Shown: piece by piece, positions 44,213 through 53,904 of the stretch
Layout: the number at the start of each line of letters is the position of its first letter
Position numbering within the stretch: the first letter of the stretch is position 1
From: Bacteroidia bacterium
GTDB taxonomy: Bacteria > Bacteroidota > Bacteroidia > Bacteroidales > Azobacteroidaceae
DNA: 64,000 nucleotides
Reading direction: 5' to 3'
NCBI GenBank assembly: GCA_025996865.1
Contig: BNTV01000001.1
Coordinates: forward strand, 66,825 to 130,824
Position numbers and translations under genes: made by a program
The notes under the pieces: generated by a model
Databases searched by the model: none
What the model was told of the DNA's origin: nothing
What the model saw: the letters and a program-made list of their open reading frames with translations, nothing else

Positions 44213-44496
44213 TACCCGTATTCACAACTTGGGTGAACTATTTTCAAACTATTTTCTTTTATGCTGATTATATGGTATTTACCGCATAGAAAACATTTTT
44301 TTTTCTATGATATTTTCATTGAAAATTGGGTGTTCTTTTTCTTGATTATTCGATAATCTGATATTATATAGCTATTTAAGAAGAAAAGAATCTTAGAATT
44401 TTTTTTTTCGAAAATTCAGAAACGGGTAAAATGTTCACTAAAGGTGGGAAATTAGATAATTCAGCATAATAAAATCAGAAATACCCAATTGGGTAA
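44213..44496. promoter_or_regulatory. Cluster of TACCC/GGGTA half-sites, including a 14-bp palindrome
   Basis: The long AT-rich gap 44168-44615 has no gene. It holds TACCC at 44213-44217 with GGGTGA at 44231-44236, GGGT at 44328-44331, GGGTAA at 44424-44429, and the perfect palindrome TACCCAATTGGGTA (44482-44495). They lie upstream of the excisionase-like genes and may be operator or Xis binding sites. Confidence 0.35.
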
Positions 44497-44615
44497 TTAT
44501 AATATTTAAACCTTATTTCTTTTGGAAGAATTGTTCAGGTTATAAGTAATTAGTGCTAAATGTATCATGTACTAAAATTTGACTTGAAAGGACTTTATTA
44601 TCTTAAACATATTTG

Positions 44616-44623
44616 TACGTTTG
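44616..44623 (+). promoter_or_regulatory. -7 promoter box facing the RibD-like gene
   Basis: TACGTTTG fits TAnnTTTG. A start near 44631 would give a leader of about 257 nt before the start codon at 44888, and that leader contains the large palindrome. No clear TTTG -33 box is seen. Confidence 0.4.
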
Positions 44624-44678
44624 CACCAGAAGATTAGAATAATAGCGGATTAATTCCGTTAGATATAACATAACGTTC

Positions 44679-44818
44679 GCATAACGTCTCGTCACGAAAA
44701 CTGGTAATTTTCTAAAAGAAGTGAGACAGATGCGCAATGTTCATGCTATACGAAAGTATGGCGTGGACTTGCTCGTTTTCTTCTTTGGGCATACCAGTGC
44801 CTCGTGACGGAACAGTGT
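44679..44818. repeat. Large attC-like palindrome upstream of the RibD-like gene
   Basis: CGTCACGAAAACTGGTA (44690-44706) pairs with TACCAGTGCCTCGTGACG (44792-44809). Inside, CATGCTATAC (44742-44751) pairs with GTATGGCGTG (44756-44765) through G-T tolerant pairing, so the whole 130-140 bp can fold into a long interrupted hairpin. It is preceded by GCATAACGTCT (44679-44689), also found after the AbiJ-like gene at 24304-24314. It is attC-like in size and shape. No integrase of the integron type is seen. Confidence 0.45.
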
Positions 44819-44887
44819 GAGTTCCACGTATTTTTGCGTATTACTCCGGCGAACATAACAAGAGTAAATAACGCAAATATTATCAAG

Positions 44888-45418
44888 ATGAAAAAGATTA
44901 TCCTTTACATCGCCGCGTCTATTGACGGACGAATCGCTGAACCTGACGGCGGCATCGAATGGCTTTCGGAATTTCCCATTACTAAAGAAATGAATTACGG
45001 CTATAAGGAGTTTATGGCTTCGATTGATACTATTATTATGGGCGGTCGTTCTTGGCGTGAATTGTCAAACATGGACGCGATGGGTGCGTATGCCAACAAA
45101 GCAGTCTATGTGGTTTCTCGCCACGATTGGGGTGAAAAAGGAAACATTAAATTCATTACGGAAAATGTAATTGAACGAATTGTCGATCTGCGTAATGAAA
45201 CAAGAAAGGACATTTGGCTATTTGGTGGTGGCGAGTTAGTTTCTATGCTGCTGGCTGCCGATTTGGTGGACGAAATGCGGATAGCCTATATTCCTGTTGT
45301 TCTTGGTAAAGGAGTTCCTTTATTTCCTGAACAACCTAAAGAATCAAAATGGGAATTAATAGAAAGTAAAAACTATTCTTCCGGCATTGTAATGGTCGAA
45401 TATCAGAAGAAAAAATGA
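44888..45418 (+). CDS. RibD C-terminal/dihydrofolate-reductase-like protein
   Basis: 176-residue cytoplasmic oxidoreductase-type protein. The start at 44888 (MKKIILYIAASIDGRIAEPD) is preferred over 44804, which lies inside the upstream palindrome and adds residues without family match. Family motifs: AASIDGRIAEPDGGIEWL, TIIMGGRSWRELS, DIWLFGGGELVSMLL and AYIPVVLGKGVPLFP. Members bind NADPH like RibD and DHFR, but this branch usually has no known substrate and is not a proven trimethoprim-resistance enzyme. It stands alone between a cargo-type palindrome and the LytS operon. Confidence 0.85.
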   Translation: MKKIILYIAASIDGRIAEPDGGIEWLSEFPITKEMNYGYKEFMASIDTIIMGGRSWRELSNMDAMGAYANKAVYVVSRHDWGEKGNIKFITENVIERIVDLRNETRKDIWLFGGGELVSMLLAADLVDEMRIAYIPVVLGKGVPLFPEQPKESKWELIESKNYSSGIVMVEYQKKK

Positions 45419-45521
45419 TTCACTTTTGGGAAAAACTTAAATTCATTCCCCCAATAATGAAGTTCATAAGATATTCAGGAGTTTTTTCATGAATCTTCCG
45501 TAAAAAATCTACTTTTGAACT

Positions 45522-46547
45522 ATGATACGAATTAAAAAGATAAATTTAAAACATGCGCTTATTTTTCTGTTTGCCACACTGCTCTACGCTTTGTGCCAAA
45601 TGCTTTTCAGCGCTATTATGATGAAAGAAGATTTAGGGGATAAATTTCTGATTCAGTTGTTATCTCACTATGTCGTAATCTTTACCATGTGTATCGCAGA
45701 TTACATATTATTACTATTCCTGAATAAATATATACCCTATTCCAAAAACATATTATTCCGTATCATAGCGGACTTTGTGGGGGTAATCGTAATATGCCTG
45801 ATTGTATTAGGTATGTTTAATTACCTGATATACGATGTACTTCTTATTTCAAAAGATGGACTGCCTTCTTTCCTTGTCAAATTTGCATTTGGAATGACAA
45901 ACAATATTCCTATCCTGTTGGCATTTGAACTGATCCACTACTTCCAGTCCGAACAAAAAGCCATTGCCGATTCGGAAAAAGCAAAACGTGAAGCACTGCT
46001 GTTTGAGCACGAAACGCTGAGGGCGCAGATAAACCCGCATTTTCTGTTTAATTCGCTGAACGTATTATCGTCATTAATATATATGAATCCGAATAATGCG
46101 AATAAGTTTACCAAAGCCTTGTCAAAGACTTATCGGTATGTACTTTCCCTAAATAGGCGACCGATGGTTTCTGTTGAAGAAGATTTGGATGCACTGGAAT
46201 CATACATCTTCCTAATGGAAATGAGATTTGAAAACTCTTTTACTTTTACGGTAAACAAAACGTGCGCCAATGAAAGTAACATGATTATTCCCCTTACCCT
46301 TCAATTACTGATAGAAAATGTATTCAAGCACAATGTCGCAACGGAAGAAATGCCATTGGATATAAAAATTACTATCGGAAGTGAATACATTACAGTAGAG
46401 AACAATATCCAACCCTCGAATGATACGGATAAAGGAGGAATCGGGTTGAAATATCTCACAAAGCAATATAAATTGTATGCCAAAGATGTAGTTGTCGAGC
46501 ATACACCCCAAATGTTTATTGTAAAAATCCCCTATATACAGCTATGA
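45522..46547 (+). CDS. LytS-type sensor histidine kinase
   Basis: 341-residue membrane kinase. Four membrane helices lie in the first 150 residues (HALIFLFATLLYALCQMLFS; HYVVIFTMCIADYILLLFL). The His_kinase domain has the signature QINPHFLFNSLNVLSSLIYM near residue 172 and the ATP-binding N box LTLQLLIENVFKHN near 260. The end overlaps the LytTR regulator by 4 bp. The pair should sense an envelope signal and control the RND efflux operon downstream (inference from order). Confidence 0.92.
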   Translation: MIRIKKINLKHALIFLFATLLYALCQMLFSAIMMKEDLGDKFLIQLLSHYVVIFTMCIADYILLLFLNKYIPYSKNILFRIIADFVGVIVICLIVLGMFNYLIYDVLLISKDGLPSFLVKFAFGMTNNIPILLAFELIHYFQSEQKAIADSEKAKREALLFEHETLRAQINPHFLFNSLNVLSSLIYMNPNNANKFTKALSKTYRYVLSLNRRPMVSVEEDLDALESYIFLMEMRFENSFTFTVNKTCANESNMIIPLTLQLLIENVFKHNVATEEMPLDIKITIGSEYITVENNIQPSNDTDKGGIGLKYLTKQYKLYAKDVVVEHTPQMFIVKIPYIQL

Positions 46548-47299
46548 AGTACCTGATAGTAGAAGATGAGCGATTTGCATACGAAGAGTTAAAACGTATG
46601 ATGACGGAATTACGTCCCTGTTATTCGTTGGAAAAGCGGACGAAAACAGTCATAGATACCATTGCGTTTCTGAAAACTTCTACTGTCGATTTAATACTTT
46701 TAGATATCCGTCTTGCCGACGGCAACTGCTTCGAGATATTTAATCATGTAGAAGTTTCTACGCCTGTAATATTTACCACCGCTTATGATGAACACGCTAT
46801 TAAGGCATTCAAACTGAATAGTATTGATTACCTGTTAAAACCTTTTGACGAGAAGGAATTAGAAGCGGCATTAACCAAATTTGAGAATATCTTCCATACT
46901 GATTCTCACAAAACCGATCCGAAGAGCTTCGAGCAGTTATTGGTTACCAAAAACAAAAACCGTTTCCTTATATCGAAAGGAGAAAACTATCATTATATAG
47001 AAACAGCGGATATTGCTCATTTTTACAGTGAAGAAGGGGTTGTATTCCTACATACTTTTCACAATAAACGGTATATCATCAATTACACGTTAGACCAATT
47101 AGAACAGCAGCTTGATAGCCGTATGTTTTTCCGTGTATCGCGTAATTGTATCGGCAATGTGAAGTCAATCGAGAATGTTGCCAAATACTTTAACAGTCGC
47201 TTGAAACTCTCCTTCCAACCTGCCTGTCCACACGAGGTCTTAGTCAGCCGTGTACGTGTGCCCGACTTCCTAAAATGGATGGATGGGATTCTGGAATAA
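46544..47299 (+). CDS. LytTR-family response regulator
   Basis: 251-residue regulator with a receiver domain (LIVEDERFAYEELKRMM; phosphorylation Asp in VDLILLDIRLADG near residue 54; Lys in LLKPFDE) and a C-terminal LytTR DNA-binding domain (residues 130-248, FLISKGENYHYIETADIAHF; RVSRNCIGNVKSIENVAKYF). The ATG overlaps the kinase stop. A terminator at 47330-47358 separates it from the efflux genes, so it probably acts on a promoter beyond that terminator. Confidence 0.94.
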   Translation: MKYLIVEDERFAYEELKRMMTELRPCYSLEKRTKTVIDTIAFLKTSTVDLILLDIRLADGNCFEIFNHVEVSTPVIFTTAYDEHAIKAFKLNSIDYLLKPFDEKELEAALTKFENIFHTDSHKTDPKSFEQLLVTKNKNRFLISKGENYHYIETADIAHFYSEEGVVFLHTFHNKRYIINYTLDQLEQQLDSRMFFRVSRNCIGNVKSIENVAKYFNSRLKLSFQPACPHEVLVSRVRVPDFLKWMDGILE

Positions 47300-47329
47300 C
47301 CCCAAAATAACTATTCTTCTTTTTGAATA

Positions 47330-47358
47330 GGGTATGGAAAAATTCCATGCCCTTTTTT
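47330..47358 (+). terminator. Terminator between the LytTR gene and the efflux operon
   Basis: GGGTATGGAA (47330-47339) pairs with TTCCATGCCC (47343-47352) around a 3-nt loop, with one G-T pair, followed by six T. Confidence 0.75.
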
Positions 47359-47472
47359 CTGCATTTCACTTTGTCGATTCTTAACTCTATGGTTTCTCGC
47401 TTTCAGCATTGCGTTATTCATCGTTCCTTTGCTGAAAAATTAAACGAGTATAAACACATAAAATTAAAAATC

Positions 47473-48399
47473 ATGAAGTTAGCATCATTGTTCTTAGTAG
47501 TATTGGGAACCCTTCTATGTCTGGAAGGGAAAGCACAACAATTATCGTTCAAAACCGAATATCTCGGAAATTCCGGTTATTATTTCCTGCCTCCCGGCGA
47601 AAAGCCAAAAGAGAAAATAGGCGATGCCAATGGTTCCGCCGTAGTTTATCAGGGAGCGTTCAATATGCCCCTATCCGTGAAACTGAATGAGAACAATCGT
47701 CCGACTGCTTGGGGGATTGGTCTTGGCGGGTCGTACACTTCGTTGAACAACAAAAATTTCACGGACGATATGGTTTCCGAAATCATGAATTTACAGGTAG
47801 GGCTTTACCACTTACGACCGTTAAACGACAAATGGTCGATGCGGGCAAGTGCGGGCGTGGCGGTACTCGCTCCTTCGGCCGATCTTTCTAAAATCAGGTT
47901 CAAGCACGTACTTGGAAGCGGCGGAATTATCTTCATCCGCCACCTGAAACCCAATCTATCTATTGGCGGCGGTGTGGCTATCAATAGTTCATTGGGTTAT
48001 CCGATGATATTCCCTGCCGTGTATCTTAATTGGGAACTTGATGGGAAGTTCGATATGAATGTAGAGCTGGTCGAAGGGTTGGACGTATCAGCAGGTTATA
48101 GTTTCAACGATTGGTTTAAACTATCGTATGCTTTAGAAATGAATGGACAGGCAGCTTTGCTTGAAAAGGACGGCAAAGATGTCATATTCTCCCACCAATA
48201 TATCGTTACGGGGTTTCGTCCCGAAATAAAGGTTGGCAAAACCGGATTATCCATGACTGCTATGGCAGGGCTAAACCTGTTCCGTCCGGCTTCTTACAGC
48301 GACCGAACTTTGAAGGGAGTGTTTGCAGCGGATAATGATTATTATTTCGCTGTTTCCCCATACGTGTCTCTCGGAATCAAATACAATTTCGGGAAATGA
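47473..48399 (+). CDS. Outer-membrane beta-barrel protein of the efflux operon (DUF6268-like)
   Basis: 308-residue exported protein. The start at 47473 gives a signal peptide (LASLFLVVLGTLLCLEGKAQ). The frame reaches 47323, but those 50 residues cross the upstream terminator. The mature protein is a run of barrel strands (LSFKTEYLGNSGYYFLPP; WGIGLGGSYTSLNNKNF; HQYIVTGFRPEIKVGKTGLS) ending in YNFGK. It resembles the DUF6268 group; function unknown. It overlaps the TolC gene by 4 bp and is probably co-transcribed with it. Confidence 0.7.
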   Translation: MKLASLFLVVLGTLLCLEGKAQQLSFKTEYLGNSGYYFLPPGEKPKEKIGDANGSAVVYQGAFNMPLSVKLNENNRPTAWGIGLGGSYTSLNNKNFTDDMVSEIMNLQVGLYHLRPLNDKWSMRASAGVAVLAPSADLSKIRFKHVLGSGGIIFIRHLKPNLSIGGGVAINSSLGYPMIFPAVYLNWELDGKFDMNVELVEGLDVSAGYSFNDWFKLSYALEMNGQAALLEKDGKDVIFSHQYIVTGFRPEIKVGKTGLSMTAMAGLNLFRPASYSDRTLKGVFAADNDYYFAVSPYVSLGIKYNFGK

Positions 48400-49733
48400 G
48401 GACGATTCAGGTTTTGTTTGCCCTATTGATAACAGGCAATAGTGTCATGGCGCAAAATTCAAATGAGAAGTTTACGCTTGGGCAATGCCTCGACTTTGCC
48501 ATCAATAACAGCTATGCCGCGCATAGGGCAAATCTCGATGTCAGTGAGGCTGGTTATCAGATAAACGAAGCCCGGTCGAATGTGTTGCCGCAGATAAACG
48601 CTTCGGGTGGTTTCGACCATAGTTTGGTTTTACCCACAACGATGTTGCCCGGCGAACTTATCGGCGAGAGCGGAATGCAAATCCCTGTTCAGATGGGTTC
48701 AAAGAACGAATTGGATTTTGGCGTTTCCGTTGAACAAATAATCTTTTCGCCCACCTTATTTACGGGGATTAAGATAGCCAAGAACAATCAGGAACTTCAA
48801 AGTCTTCGGGCAGCTATGACAAGAGAAGAAGTGATTTTCGATGTAAGCAATGCCTTCTATGACATTCTTAACAGTATGCAGGAATTGGAAAACATTCATT
48901 ATATGGTATCCATGCAGGATTCGCTTTGTCGGCTAATGGAAAAGCGAGTGGAAGAAAACGTAACGAGGGAAGTCGATTTGAACCGTATTAAGGTAAACCT
49001 AACCAATTTACGGGCAAGAGGTAAAAATATGGGAAACGTCATATTGCAGCAGAAACGTTATCTGCAAATCCTAATCGGTATTCCCATTGAAGATGCTTTT
49101 GATGTGGACGATTCGGAAGTTCAAAGCATTGGTCTATCCGAACTTCGAGGCTATTCACAGCCGCAAAACAGGATAGAACTCGACGTATTGAACAAACAAA
49201 AAGAAATGTTGGAACTTGAAATCCGTAGTCATAAAATGGAGTATATGCCAACATTGTCGGCAATAGCCTCCGCCGGGTATCAATTCCAATCAAACAGGCT
49301 GAATCTAACGAGAGAGCCGTGGTATAGCTCTGCCATCGTCGGGGTTCGTTTAACCATTCCAATTTTTGATGGTTTAGGCAAGCGAAGCAAGATAAGACAA
49401 AAACAAACACAGCTACAAAGTTTGGATTGGAACATTCGGGAAACACAGCAAACCCTGTCAGCCAATTACCTGAACGCGAAAAATCAAATGGAAGTAATCT
49501 ACGAATTGGTACAGGTGCAATCCGAGAACCTGAAGCTGGCCGAGAAAGTATATAGCCAGACAATGGCATTGTACACCGAAGGTTTGGCGAGTATAACAGA
49601 CCTCCTTGAAACGGAAACCTCTTTGCATGAAGTAAAAATAGCCTATACCACAGAACTCATCCGCTACAAAAAGACAGAAATAGATTTGTTGAAAGCAAGC
49701 GGTACACTTAAATACTTATTAAGTAACAATTAA
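48396..49733 (+). CDS. TolC-family outer-membrane efflux protein
   Basis: 445-residue outer-membrane channel of a tripartite pump. Signal peptide (VLFALLITGNSVMAQ), then two TolC-type repeats of long coiled helices (FTLGQCLDFAINNSYAAHRA; LNRIKVNLTNLRARGKNM; YSQTMALYTEGLASITDLLE). The family's length and ends are normal. It overlaps the gene upstream by 4 bp and is followed after 2 bp by the adaptor gene. It forms the exit duct for the RND pump encoded next. Confidence 0.93.
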   Translation: MRTIQVLFALLITGNSVMAQNSNEKFTLGQCLDFAINNSYAAHRANLDVSEAGYQINEARSNVLPQINASGGFDHSLVLPTTMLPGELIGESGMQIPVQMGSKNELDFGVSVEQIIFSPTLFTGIKIAKNNQELQSLRAAMTREEVIFDVSNAFYDILNSMQELENIHYMVSMQDSLCRLMEKRVEENVTREVDLNRIKVNLTNLRARGKNMGNVILQQKRYLQILIGIPIEDAFDVDDSEVQSIGLSELRGYSQPQNRIELDVLNKQKEMLELEIRSHKMEYMPTLSAIASAGYQFQSNRLNLTREPWYSSAIVGVRLTIPIFDGLGKRSKIRQKQTQLQSLDWNIRETQQTLSANYLNAKNQMEVIYELVQVQSENLKLAEKVYSQTMALYTEGLASITDLLETETSLHEVKIAYTTELIRYKKTEIDLLKASGTLKYLLSNN

Positions 49734-49735
49734 GA

Positions 49736-50794
49736 ATGAAATCAAAAATAGTAATCCCAATTATAGTAACTGTTTCCATCGTCGGCCTTATCGCATGGAA
49801 GCTGGTCGATAATAAACAAACCATTGACCGGAATGCCGAATTATCATTGACCGTAAATACAGTAGTTCCCGTCATGGTTGAGAAACCCCAATATATTGAT
49901 TTGAGCGAAAAAATAAGCGTGAACGGTCGTATTGATTCGGAAAACGAGGTGGCTGTTTATTCAAAGACGCAGGGTATTGTTATAAGAAAACACAAAAAGG
50001 CAGGCGATGTTGTCAGCCGGAGAACCGTGATCGCACAACTTGAAAACAATGTAATACGGGAAAATATACGGCTCTCCGAATTGGATTTAGCGAAAGCGAA
50101 AAAAGATGTGGAGCGTTTCCAAAATCTCGCGTCCATTGGTGCGGTAACGGTACGGGAACTGGAAGATGCCCAAATTACCCTACGCAGTATCGAGAGCAGA
50201 ATAACCGACTTACAAGACCAGTTATGTAATACGACCATTACCTCCCCCGCTTCCGGGGTCATTAACAAAGATTATTTCGAGGAAGGGACGTTGCTTTCCG
50301 TTGGCAGTAGTGTTATTGATATTGTGGATAATAAAGCATTGAGAATGTATGCCAACGTAACGGAAAAAGAAGTATTGAAGCTAAAAACAGGCATGGAAGC
50401 GGTCATTACGACAGACGTATATCCCGGCAGCACATTTACAGGCAGAATTGAGGCTATTTCTCCTAAAAGCAACGACCAATACTATTATTCGGTCGAATTG
50501 GTATTGAATCATCAGGGGCTAAGGCCCGGTATGTTCGCCACCGCTATTTTTAATGTGGACGGGAACAACCGCAATACTCCCGTAGTAAGCCGAGAAGCGA
50601 TTGTAGGCGGCATGAAAGACCCGCAGGTATTTGTGATAAGGGATTCTAAAGCCTATAAAGTAGCCGTACAGGTTGGCATTTCGGACGGAGAATATATTGA
50701 AATAACCGATGGTATATCGCCCGATGATGTCGTTGTAAAAAGCGGACAAATCAATTTGATTGACGGTACAGAGGTATCCATTCTAAACTTATAA
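49736..50794 (+). CDS. RND efflux periplasmic adaptor (MFP)
   Basis: 352-residue adaptor anchored by an N-terminal helix (IVIPIIVTVSIVGLIAWKLV). The lipoyl/barrel-sandwich halves are around NGRIDSENEVAVYSKTQGIV and TTITSPASGVINKDYFEEGT, with a coiled-coil hairpin between (residues 100-160), and then the beta-barrel part (GMEAVITTDVYPGSTFTGRI). It joins the inner-membrane RND pump to TolC. It is tightly spaced in the operon, 3 bp before the pump gene. Confidence 0.94.
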   Translation: MKSKIVIPIIVTVSIVGLIAWKLVDNKQTIDRNAELSLTVNTVVPVMVEKPQYIDLSEKISVNGRIDSENEVAVYSKTQGIVIRKHKKAGDVVSRRTVIAQLENNVIRENIRLSELDLAKAKKDVERFQNLASIGAVTVRELEDAQITLRSIESRITDLQDQLCNTTITSPASGVINKDYFEEGTLLSVGSSVIDIVDNKALRMYANVTEKEVLKLKTGMEAVITTDVYPGSTFTGRIEAISPKSNDQYYYSVELVLNHQGLRPGMFATAIFNVDGNNRNTPVVSREAIVGGMKDPQVFVIRDSKAYKVAVQVGISDGEYIEITDGISPDDVVVKSGQINLIDGTEVSILNL

Positions 50795-50797
50795 AAC

Positions 50798-53700
50798 ATG
50801 AACATCATAAAAATGTCAATCACTCGTCCGACTACTGTTGTCGTGATGTTTGTTATACTCGCTTTTTTCGGCGTTTATTCTTTGACACAGCTTAACAGGG
50901 AATTAATGCCCCGCATGGAGTTTGACGTTATTTCCGTCAGCACCCTATATCCGGGAGCCGGAGCCAGTGAAGTGGAAAATTCCGTAACCAAAAAGATAGA
51001 AGATGCCGTCTCTTCTATCGAAGGAATTGAAGAAATTACCTCTACCTCAATAGAGAACTTCTCTTTGGTAACTACCCGGTTAAAGGCTGGGAGTGATTTG
51101 GATAAAGCCCTTCAAAATGCACAGCGAAAGGTAAATGCCATACGTTCCGACCTGCCGGAGAGCGTGAAAGAACCCTCTATAAATGATTTTAGCCTCGCGG
51201 ATATTCCCATTATGACAATCGGAGCAGTCGCAAATATGAGCGAAACAGAATTTTATGACCTCATCGACCACGAAATAAAACCTGCTTTGGAGAGAATACC
51301 GGGTGTGGCACAGGTTACACTTATCGGTGGGAATGAACGTGAAATACAGGTAAATATCAATGAGGAAAGAATGGCGGCATACGGGCTTTCCATTCTCGAC
51401 ATTAGTAATGTATTGATTAACTCTAACCTTGATTTTCCTACGGGAAAGATTAAAAGCGACAATAAACAAACGCAAATTCGTTTACAGGGGAAATATAGCA
51501 GCCTTGCTGATATTGAGAATGTGATATTGAAGTATATGCCTGATCGAACAGCCGTAAAAGTGAAGGATGTTGCGGACGTACACGACGGAAGCAAGGAGAT
51601 CGAAACCCTTAGCCGGATAAATGGAATACCGTCTATTGGTATTACAGTACAACGTTCTACCGATGCCAATACCGTAGAAATATCCGAAACTACACGGGGG
51701 ATACTGGATGCCTTAGAATCAGAATATGAAGCCTCCGGGTTAGATTTTATGATAGCGGCTGATAATGCCGAATTTACATTAGAAGCCTCCAACTCCGTGA
51801 TGATCGACCTTGTAATAGCTATCATTCTGGTAGCCTTTACAATGCTACTATTTTTGTGTAGTGTGCGAAATTCCATTATTGTTTCCATAGCCATTCCGCT
51901 ATCGCTCGTTTCCACGTTCATTGTCATGTATCTGTTCGGTTTCAGCCTTAACCTGATGTCATTGTTGGCGATAACGCTGGTGGTCGGCATTTTGGTCGAT
52001 GATGCCATTGTCGTTATCGAGAATATCCACCGTCACATGGAAATGGGGAAAAACAGGATGCAGGCGGCATACGATGGACTTCGTGAGATAGGCGGTACAA
52101 TCGTTTCCATTACACTGGTGCTGGTGGTGGTGTTCATCCCTATTTCTTTGACACAGGGGATTATTGCCAATGTATTTCGCCAATTTGCCGTTACTATCGC
52201 TATTGCTGTACTATTCAGTTCGTTGGTTTCTTTTACCGTAGTTCCGCTACTTTACTCCCGGTTTGGAAAAATAGATGAATTTAACCGCGAGGGCTTTATC
52301 GGACGAGGCATTCGGGCTTTTGAGAACCGGATAGAGAGGATAGCCAAATGGTTTTCAAGTCTTTTAGGTTGGTCTTTGTCGCATAAGCTGATTACGTTGG
52401 TGGTTACTCTTGCGGCTTTGATAGGCTCTGTAAGCCTGATAGCGTTCGGTTTTATCGGAAGCAACTTTGCTCCGATGGGCGATCAAGGGCAATTTGTTAT
52501 GAAGCTGGAACTGCCCCGCGATGTTACCATAGAACAATCCAACCAAATCACTTACCAAGCGGAAAATATTTTGAGAAGCAGCCCCTTAGTCGAAACCGTA
52601 TTTACCACCATAGGCGCGGAAGAAAACGGACAACCGCAAGCCCGCTTAGCCGATTTGCGGGTAAAGATGATTCCGCATAATCAGCGTAATATTTCAACTT
52701 CCGATTTTTCACGGGAAGCAAAACTTTTTCTGCAACAGCATATACCTGAAGCACAAATATGGGTGGCAACGACCGACCTAATGGGAAATATAGATGAAGC
52801 TCCGATACAGTATTACATTACCGGACATCATATTGATTCCGTGCGGACGGCAGCCAATCTTCTTCTCCACAATATCAAATCTGTAAAAGGGATAGTCGAT
52901 CCCAAATTATCAGTCGAAGAAAGCAGTCCCGAAATCAGGATCATTCCTGACCGTGAAAAGATGGCGGCATTAGGAATCCCTTTTGAAATGTTGGGTATGG
53001 GATTGGGAAACGCATTCAGCGGAAACAATGATGCAAAATTCAGGCAAAATGAATACGAATACGACATCAATACCCGCCTTGACAATTTCGACCGCAGGAG
53101 TACGGCGGACGTTGAAAATCTCACATTCATAAATACCTCCGACGAAGCAGTCAAACTGAAACAGTTTGCACGGATAGAAGAAAGCAATGCGCCGGGTATT
53201 TTGGAACGCCGTAACCGTAGTGCTTGCATAACGCTGAATTGTCAGGTTGGCGGTCGTCCCATTGGCGACATCGGGCAAGATGTTAGCCAACTAATAAACT
53301 CCCTTGATTTGCCGGAAGACATCACGATAATTCCCGGCGGCGAACTTGAAATGCAAGACGAAAGTTTTGGCACAATGGGAATAGCGCTCATCATTTCCAT
53401 TCTGTTGGTTTACCTCATCATGGTATTATTATACAATAACTACGTGTATCCCTTTGTAGTATTAATCTCTATTCCTCTTGCCATAATAGGTGCATTACTC
53501 GCTTTGGCTCTGACGATGGATACCCTTAACCTGTTTACTCTGCTGGGCTTACTTGCACTCATAGGGCTTGTCGCCAAAAACGCCATCATCTTAGTCGATT
53601 TCACTAATCAGTCGAAAGAAAAAGGCATGGAACTGAAAGCCGCACTCATTGAGGCAACCCGACAACGATTCCGTCCCATTCTGATGACAACGGCTGCAAC

Positions 53701-53902
53701 GGTAATAGGTATGCTTCCTATTGCATTGGCAACCGGAGCAGGGGCCGAATGGAAAAACGGTCTGGCTTGGGTTATGATTGGGGGATTGATTAGTTCTATG
53801 TTCCTGACGCTTATTGTTGTTCCGGTGGTTTATTGCGTGATGGATAAAATGTTGGCAAAAGTGGGATTGGGTAAGAAAAAAGTTATTGAAATAAAAGAAT
53901 AA
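50798..53902 (+). CDS. RND-family efflux pump
   Basis: 1034-residue inner-membrane proton-driven exporter with the full twelve-helix RND architecture: helix 1 at the start (PTTVVVMFVILAFFGVYSL), two large periplasmic loops, and the central helix block with VVGILVDDAIVVIENIHRHM (helix 4, Asp pair for proton transfer). The second half ends with LALIGLVAKNAIILVDFTNQ and LMTTAATVIGMLPIALATGA. The length is that of HAE1/AcrB-type pumps. Substrate not predictable; hydrophobic compounds or lipids are likely. The acyltransferase gene follows after 2 bp. Confidence 0.96.
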   Translation: MNIIKMSITRPTTVVVMFVILAFFGVYSLTQLNRELMPRMEFDVISVSTLYPGAGASEVENSVTKKIEDAVSSIEGIEEITSTSIENFSLVTTRLKAGSDLDKALQNAQRKVNAIRSDLPESVKEPSINDFSLADIPIMTIGAVANMSETEFYDLIDHEIKPALERIPGVAQVTLIGGNEREIQVNINEERMAAYGLSILDISNVLINSNLDFPTGKIKSDNKQTQIRLQGKYSSLADIENVILKYMPDRTAVKVKDVADVHDGSKEIETLSRINGIPSIGITVQRSTDANTVEISETTRGILDALESEYEASGLDFMIAADNAEFTLEASNSVMIDLVIAIILVAFTMLLFLCSVRNSIIVSIAIPLSLVSTFIVMYLFGFSLNLMSLLAITLVVGILVDDAIVVIENIHRHMEMGKNRMQAAYDGLREIGGTIVSITLVLVVVFIPISLTQGIIANVFRQFAVTIAIAVLFSSLVSFTVVPLLYSRFGKIDEFNREGFIGRGIRAFENRIERIAKWFSSLLGWSLSHKLITLVVTLAALIGSVSLIAFGFIGSNFAPMGDQGQFVMKLELPRDVTIEQSNQITYQAENILRSSPLVETVFTTIGAEENGQPQARLADLRVKMIPHNQRNISTSDFSREAKLFLQQHIPEAQIWVATTDLMGNIDEAPIQYYITGHHIDSVRTAANLLLHNIKSVKGIVDPKLSVEESSPEIRIIPDREKMAALGIPFEMLGMGLGNAFSGNNDAKFRQNEYEYDINTRLDNFDRRSTADVENLTFINTSDEAVKLKQFARIEESNAPGILERRNRSACITLNCQVGGRPIGDIGQDVSQLINSLDLPEDITIIPGGELEMQDESFGTMGIALIISILLVYLIMVLLYNNYVYPFVVLISIPLAIIGALLALALTMDTLNLFTLLGLLALIGLVAKNAIILVDFTNQSKEKGMELKAALIEATRQRFRPILMTTAATVIGMLPIALATGAGAEWKNGLAWVMIGGLISSMFLTLIVVPVVYCVMDKMLAKVGLGKKKVIEIKE

Positions 53903-53904
53903 TA

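Noticed and set aside
44888..45418. RibD/DHFR-like gene considered as a trimethoprim-resistance gene
   Set aside because: The motifs are those of the RibD C-terminal group and lack typical Dfr features; no support for resistance.
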